From contig JANQEY010000060.1 in the NCBI GenBank assembly GCA_028278125.1, positions 1 through 10,986 of the forward strand: 10,986 nucleotides of DNA. Reading direction: 5' to 3'. The notes below the pieces were generated by a model. The model was not told the DNA's origin. It did no database searches and was given only the letters and a program-made list of their open reading frames with translations. The position numbers and the translations under genes were made by a program. Below are positions 9,001 to 10,986 of the stretch, one piece after another; the stretch's first letter is position 1; every line of letters starts with the position of its first letter. This stretch comes from a bacterium. Its GTDB lineage: Bacteria; Electryoneota; Electryoneia; Electryoneales; Electryoneaceae.

Positions 9001-9580
9001 CCTTTATGTTTTCTGCTGTCAGCCACAGCCTGTCGTACCAATAACGAACAGCGCCATCTTTTGATGTACCAAGATCATTTGCGATATCTGCAAACGCAGA
9101 TCCTGTAGCAGGATTCCAATCATTAACGGAATATCCCAGAAAGTACTGCCAGGGAACATTTGGAATCACATAATCAACACCGTCAACAGCTCTCAAAACT
9201 CTGGACGGGTCACATGGTACATTTCCGTCAATGGTTTTTTGATACTCGGCATCTTCAGGGGATATCACACCATTATTTGCTAATAGCCTCCCTGAAGGAA
9301 GTGTCAGCGTTGATTCTGTCTTATTAACTGAATCAGGGAGCTGAATTGGCGCCCAAACATACTGATAGGCTGATCCACCTGTCTTGGAGTATAATCGCTG
9401 TTTATCAGCGTTTTCAGCCAGCTCTAAAGCATCACCATTGGGTCCATGTGCGCCCAGCATGGACTCTCCAAAATTGAATACCGCGTACTCAACATTCCAT
9501 GCTTGACAAATTGATGAAAACATTATTCCACTTACCAAAAATATTATCAATTTCTGAATAAACAGGTTATTGTTTTTCAT
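3017..9580 (-). CDS. Giant secreted mosaic protein: TSP3, discoidin, esterase, RTX
   Basis: A 2187-residue predicted extracellular protein. Residues 1-27 are a Sec signal peptide (hydrophobic 11-25, cleavage after CQA). Residues 28-575 match no family I recognise. TSP3-type calcium-binding DxDxDGxxD repeats lie at about 578-587, 606-748, 913-948 and 1428-1575. Residues 751-912 resemble a discoidin (F5/8 type C) domain, with NAFDSITGD, RRRDPGA, FLIQGS and AISEVEF in the expected order. Residues about 980-1425 form an alpha/beta hydrolase: oxyanion-type YIYGGSF (1034-1040), nucleophile Ser1174 in GNSAGG, Asp1338 in HGSGD and His1393 in LGHPPYQ, closest in look to feruloyl/carboxyl esterases. 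RTX nonapeptides occupy 1778-1845 and 2010-2075. Three haemolysin-type calcium-binding-related modules lie at about 1607-1690, 1880-1930 and 2060-2155, the last with an EF-hand-like loop at 2113-2124. The start is supported by AAGGAGA (9586-9592) upstream of the ATG. Esterase activity is inferred; the substrate is unknown. Confidence 0.92.
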   Translation of the reverse strand: MKNNNLFIQKLIIFLVSGIMFSSICQAWNVEYAVFNFGESMLGAHGPNGDALELAENADKQRLYSKTGGSAYQYVWAPIQLPDSVNKTESTLTLPSGRLLANNGVISPEDAEYQKTIDGNVPCDPSRVLRAVDGVDYVIPNVPWQYFLGYSVNDWNPATGSAFADIANDLGTSKDGAVRYWYDRLWLTAENIKADRSSTQKVLLQDEFIARAYEHVWIPALREIISPFTPVIPYPGMPTYDSRPPINDPVPNNGSYFSGTHNGKTWDFWDNNTYSPTYIDQGGGTYGWGEANANLHAFLVVLFNADLVQLVEEIDGWAATLPSVGHPEFNAVTASYGKTTERILEINPNAQVGVNITPGSGGDKTKCVRYNINCDIAFDNTVEIVSAFANAHVAGLPFLVTIEFWNSDLYDYSENYEYTIEEFFDLLGEEGRDPFLNHVFNALMSDGLCGALPTPSYCKPLNIMFTADSFSSQEHSIYKEPEHVNAMIDQVAWIDQFDKWMNANGPVYAQPDPGSAGIEVHYFDHFLPDGYGSDPYDNDIFWRYKSGLLMLPDFRYENGDTLQKYAALYMKELSGITDFDSDGIDDITVTTLATPPYVEILPGNVDNCPTVENGVLEDNQSDIDNDGVGDACDNCYVPGPSSVDVYNPLQMDMDGDGVGTACDADDMDAANTTYTTNPTADYDMDGLTDAEEEELGTYPTGPDTDHDGLNDGDELSLYGTNPTDPDSENDGLTDGEEILELGSDPLLADRLKVFGKSIYADYVSALTSASGFPAINAFDSITGDIDNYWRNVPSVENQSSWATWVKFDMQNIVGSETVKGVKLRRRDPGAVTSFPKDFLIQGSETGTGGWSTLATVTDYVAEEGSWGTWIPFTSTENFVRILITDKTIHDPYNTGAQWIAISEVEFVFESPYATDTDKDGLSDTFENANQNYDYTSSDSNSDGLPDGWQYLLDNYTSVIPDNPDLCFDDFGNVVSDCTDYNSTPYSYEYREIYFYDDDVLNVYSTGDNPSESTCQQVIEVWAPVGWPGEKVLIYIYGGSFSETSTLKRGYNDNKYITFNRTGMAENAISGTVSSEPFGGSDIGLFSNNRYWMDNEYAIFNISYRGIHNDDLDTSLYAHDEACNVDIGRVTWEEIADDVQEGFYHAVLSIKDLQNSVQNASSPADFPKVTLLGNSAGGGLVNLLASHGLDRTSVSSDVNWSEITNSSRGREVIANVIPFAGVSDMTQWHEHLSDFQNTSWVEDRLLELPTAGDVDGDTYGDNIGGNVDPSETLAVGDDSQVPDKLHDGYVCGEDNGQGGTGSCFGSISVSDDFIDYYTFKNDYNLTYSPPILFLHGSGDAVVPPEDAISLCEHIANGNSNIIFDSQYDAGFPIEQFDCGSLTNSELHVVRTLGHPPYQNPETNYVFEKNALNRFYEEHLRAWVEGTAYDTDSDGMSDSWERYYVLSVGTDDSLDNSDNDGLANIYEFQYRTDPGDSDSDNDNLSDGDEVNTYGTDPNKADTDDDGIMDGEEVALGLDPLSPDTDLDTVLDGADNCPLEANTDQANNDGDSHGDICDDDDDNDGITDIVETAYGTDVFDASDVAHSSPADENLPAEADAAGIDIVLYGAGDGHDIVDVQNDDGSGDIIRFDCPDLLDDSSCISMEEVTFERVPGDILQGAYYDLLIQIDADDDMIYEGSITIAKFFALDQLNGMYSFKGIDFADGSHASVALENGVYLAVSELTGLAIDTATATCENEDKSQSNLLCVGTEGDDMAPHQSPLIPRDPDLIGTSSTIDVSFGREGNDRLWGRAGSDVLFGEAGDDLLLAGGGNDWVYGDAGKDTLNPGKGNDVLDGGAGKDIYHVKPNYGNFTIHNFDFTTPDDCVSQCDPVGSCAVECPTPRDVLWMMPGVQVDHVWFARKNNKLIVYAGDNVQGSETEKAVVNIPGYFGMFAGAVEMDIRFKEVPDLDNPGDPSSNPKYNFYPAVWDGSCEDYSRTDPEFESATELIAPGCLKIKLLTDMTDDDTCSDPAVDDDVLLGYGVDDVIDGKCGNDYISGDNGADSLTGGTGDDILHGERDGDTYLIDSGDGIDIINDRCEWFGTCPDDMLDFKTIVPGDIYFRINDAPPDGGNPNTDLDDDGDVDMDDLEIRIGSPTSTQTIWIIDFDQKEGRIEEFISDNGMSCINLDSFKGSLPTVPATADTVTWSVCP
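8968..8994. repeat. Perfect 11-bp hairpin inside the giant gene
   Basis: GAAGTAGCACC (8968-8978) and GGTGCTACTTC (8984-8994) are perfect inverted arms around a 5-base loop. The hairpin lies within codons 196-205 of the giant gene and encodes part of SSTQKVLLQ. Such a strong stem is unusual in coding sequence. It could be a small palindromic repeat inserted in frame or an mRNA structure; no T run follows on the coding strand, so it is not a terminator. Confidence 0.7.
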
Positions 9581-9683
9581 AAATATCTCCTTTCTCCAAT
9601 ATTGACCGCCATGAAAACAGAACGGAAATATAGGGATGCAAAAAAATATTGCGATTTGTTGTTTTTTGTTAGCCTTCTTTTTA

Positions 9684-9696
9684 TGTGACCGTCACA
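9684..9696. promoter_or_regulatory. Dyad operator candidate upstream of the giant gene
   Basis: TGTGAC-C-GTCACA is a perfect 6-bp dyad with a one-base centre, about 105 bases upstream of the giant gene's ATG. Near-symmetry continues outward into TTA and ATAA. The half-sites recall CRP (TGTGA...TCACA), but the spacer between them is three bases instead of the CRP-typical six, so a CRP site is unlikely. It may bind another dimeric regulator. Confidence 0.4.
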
Positions 9697-10035
9697 ATAA
9701 GTAGAACAATACAATTTTAAAAGAAATTAATATTGTATTAAGAACAGGATAATGCTGAAATGATGGCTGTCAACAAACCTTTAGAAAAAAAAATTCGATT
9801 TATTCCTACTTTAAGAAATTTTTTTCTTTTGTATTATTGCTACTAATAAAATTATTTAATTTTTAGTATAGCTGTTGAGTTTTAAATATTCCCAGAGGCG
9901 ATTTTTTCTTCCAACAATTGTACTTATTGATATTTTTCCTTTTATCATAATTTGGCCTGTTATGATTTATTTATAAACGGACAAATCATGGAAAGCATCC
10001 TGCCTGTCATAGCGAAGCGTAGATTCCGCCATCGG

Positions 10036-10056
10036 GGCCACGTTTTCAGCGTGGTC
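10036..10056. repeat. Small hairpin before REP-like copy 2
   Basis: GGCCACG (10036-10042) and CGTGGTC (10050-10056) pair over seven positions, including one G-T pair, around a 7-base loop. It lies in a GC-rich island just left of the second REP-like copy and is absent from the first, so it is a separate element. Confidence 0.4.
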
Positions 10057-10068
10057 TTCTGCGGGGTC

Positions 10069-10193
10069 GTAATGAAATGAGACCAACATCGTAGGGTGGG
10101 CTATGCCCACCAAATAGGTCAGCATACATTATGAATCAGTAGATGGTGGGCACAGCCCACCCTACATTTTGTTCTGGCCAACACGATTGAGAT
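10069..10193 (+). repeat. REP/MITE-like palindromic repeat, copy 2
   Basis: Same orientation as the copy at 2807-2932. By eye the two differ by one single-base indel near the left end (CCAAC-ATCG against CCAACCATCG), a GA/AG swap in the middle, and one substitution near the right end. The hairpin doublet and the 12-bp outer arms are fully kept. The flanks on both sides are unrelated to those of copy 1, which sets the element boundaries at GTAATG on the left and about AGAT on the right. Confidence 0.85.
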
Positions 10194-10246
10194 ATTAATT
10201 TATTAGTCTGTCCCCTTGGTCGATAAAAAGCCAAAAACATTTGAAG

Positions 10247-10372
10247 CACGAACCATACGAAATACACGAAAAATGAATTTTGACTGCTGTGCAGAAAAAT
10301 ATGTTTGGTGCTTTGAATGAAATTACACTTTTTCGCATTCCTATTTTTATGGTCCCTTTCGTGTGGTTCGTG
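10247..10372. repeat. Inverted repeat pair upstream of the small lipoprotein genes
   Basis: CACGAACCATACGAAA (10247-10262) is matched in reverse complement by 10357-10372 with one mismatch, 94 bases apart. The sequence between holds no convincing gene. This resembles short dispersed palindromic elements of the CACGAA...TTCGTG kind and could be a small non-autonomous element or a long-range hairpin. I see no transposase. Confidence 0.5.
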
Positions 10373-10426
10373 GTTGGAATTGTGGTTACAGGCGAAATAT
10401 GCATTAACCTAGAAAAAATATTTGTA

Positions 10427-10455
10427 CCTAATATTGGATTAGGTTTTTTTATAAT
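10427..10455 (+). promoter_or_regulatory. Hairpin plus T run and consensus -10 before the lipoprotein genes
   Basis: CCTAAT/ATTAGG (10427-10432, 10438-10443) forms a weak 6-bp stem followed by seven T's, so it may end transcription from upstream. The last T begins a perfect -10 box, TATAAT (10450-10455). No good -35 lies at 16-18 bases; the nearest candidate, TTGTAC (10422-10427), is 22 bases away. A start near 10462 would leave a ~22-base leader carrying AAGGAGG. Terminator and promoter readings are both tentative. Confidence 0.33.
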
Positions 10456-10483
10456 AATAATTATTTTAAGGAGGATGTAAAAG

Positions 10484-10735
10484 ATGAAAATGAAACAGGT
10501 TGTAATTAGTATGATGGTATTATTGATGGTTTCTTTATTTGTTGTCGGCTGTCTGCCTAAAGTAAAAACCGTAGAAGGTTTAAAACAGGATATGGCAGAT
10601 GAGTATGCTTCAGGAAAGCATGATGATAAGTTGATAGGTACTGTATCATTTGATACCGGCTGTCCTAAAAACAAGATAAAAGTTACGTATCGAAGTGATC
10701 AGGCTGGTTCCGGGATGTATAAACTTGATGCATAA
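10484..10735 (+). CDS. Small lipoprotein, possibly a shortened paralog of the next gene
   Basis: An 83-residue predicted lipoprotein. A hydrophobic stretch at 6-21 leads to lipobox VVGC, so Cys23 would be lipidated; Leu at +2 suggests the outer membrane. The mature part is about 60 residues and has the motif TGCPKNKIKV with Cys60. The next gene has TGCDKKDIKI at the same relative place with identical spacing. This protein ends at MYKLDA, just where the neighbour reads IWTVRC, so it lacks the second Cys. The start is well supported by AAGGAGG (10468-10474), nine bases before the ATG. The stop and the next start overlap by one base (TAATG), implying one operon with translational coupling. Function unknown; I cannot name a family with certainty. 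Confidence 0.82.
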   Translation: MKMKQVVISMMVLLMVSLFVVGCLPKVKTVEGLKQDMADEYASGKHDDKLIGTVSFDTGCPKNKIKVTYRSDQAGSGMYKLDA

Positions 10736-10986
10736 TGAAAACAAACATAGTATTTGCAGCAATAATGCTTTGGATTATTCCGTGTGTTTTTTCTGGGTGC
10801 CATTCAACAATAATGCGGAACATGTATGATACGGAAATAGTAGATCTGGATGCTAAAGAAATTACACATCAAAAAACAGGATGTGATAAAAAAGATATTA
10901 AAATTATCCGCGATAATGGAAAGAGCCTTTATGAGTCATCAATTATGACTGGCACGCGGATATGGACAGTAAGGTGCAGTTCAGGA
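10735..10986 (+). CDS. Small lipoprotein, 3' end beyond the window
   Basis: The frame is open for 84 codons to the last base, so the C-terminus is missing. Hydrophobic residues 5-19 lead to lipobox FSGC, making Cys22 the likely lipidated residue. The mature part holds TGCDKKDIKI with Cys50, then GTRIWTVRC with Cys81. I recall small proteobacterial lipoproteins with a TGC...W.v.C...Y.C pattern, which this would fit if a tyrosine and a third cysteine follow; that part is not visible. No clear ribosome binding site precedes the ATG, which overlaps the upstream stop as TAATG, so translation probably depends on coupling to the upstream gene. Function unknown. Confidence 0.75.
   Translation, partial: MKTNIVFAAIMLWIIPCVFSGCHSTIMRNMYDTEIVDLDAKEITHQKTGCDKKDIKIIRDNGKSLYESSIMTGTRIWTVRCSSG

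Larger units (their letters stand above)
9581..10068. other. AT-rich intergenic region upstream of the giant gene
   Basis: About 490 bases with no credible gene on either strand. Bases 9581-9600 hold the ribosome binding site of the giant gene. The stretch from about 9700 to 9970 is strongly AT-rich with several A and T runs, and a weak inverted repeat ATCATAA/TTATGAT lies at 9944-9966. The composition rises sharply in GC at about 10000-10068, where the repeat-rich part starts. No convincing -35/-10 pair for the giant gene was found. Confidence 0.6.

Noticed and set aside
9684..9696. CRP binding site
   Set aside because: The half-sites TGTGA and TCACA are present, but they are three bases apart instead of six.
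9760..9846. 28-codon reading frame in the AT-rich intergenic region
   Set aside because: No convincing ribosome binding site, low-complexity coding of Lys and Phe, and length expected by chance in this composition.
10280..10480. 66-codon hydrophobic reading frame starting with TTG, just before the first small lipoprotein gene
   Set aside because: It has no ribosome binding site, runs through the inverted repeat arm at 10357-10372 and the hairpin/TATAAT region, and ends inside the ribosome binding site region of the next gene. The hydrophobicity is explained by T-rich DNA.

Overview
The window looks like chromosomal DNA of a Gram-negative bacterium of moderate GC, probably a proteobacterium. 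The reasons are lipoprotein signal peptides without Asp at +2, an exoprotein rich in RTX and thrombospondin-3 repeats, good AGGAG ribosome binding sites, and intergenic regions full of REP-like palindromes. A gammaproteobacterium or a sulfur-cycle relative is my best guess; nothing here fixes the taxon. No rRNA, tRNA, CRISPR array, transposase or secretion-system gene was found.

Layout. 1-215: upstream region with an imperfect palindrome and a candidate promoter. 216-2531 (+): lipoprotein with TPR-like helices and a C-terminal CHAT caspase-like protease domain. 2532-3016: convergent intergenic region holding an inverted copy of the first palindrome, a 126-bp REP-like palindromic element and two hairpins, one of which is the likely terminator of the next gene. 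3017-9580 (-): one 2187-residue secreted mosaic protein. Its order is Sec signal peptide, an unassigned ~550-residue N-terminal region, TSP3 repeats, a discoidin-like (F5/8 type C) domain, more TSP3, an alpha/beta-hydrolase esterase domain with a visible Ser-Asp-His triad, more TSP3, then two RTX blocks interleaved with three haemolysin-type calcium-binding-related modules. 9581-10483: long AT-rich intergenic region with a dyad operator candidate, a second copy of the 126-bp repeat in the same orientation, and other inverted repeats. 10484-10986 (+): two translationally coupled small lipoprotein genes that look like diverged paralogs; the second runs off the window.

How it fits together. Every gene encodes an envelope or secreted product. 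The CHAT lipoprotein and the giant exoprotein are convergent, so they are not one operon, and no functional link between them can be shown from sequence. The giant protein reads as a calcium-stabilised extracellular esterase with a carbohydrate- or surface-binding discoidin module; its N-terminal region is the largest unexplained part. Directly oriented repeats 7.1 kb apart bracket the giant gene, and a 22-bp inverted repeat brackets the CHAT gene, so both may sit in a recombination-prone accessory region.
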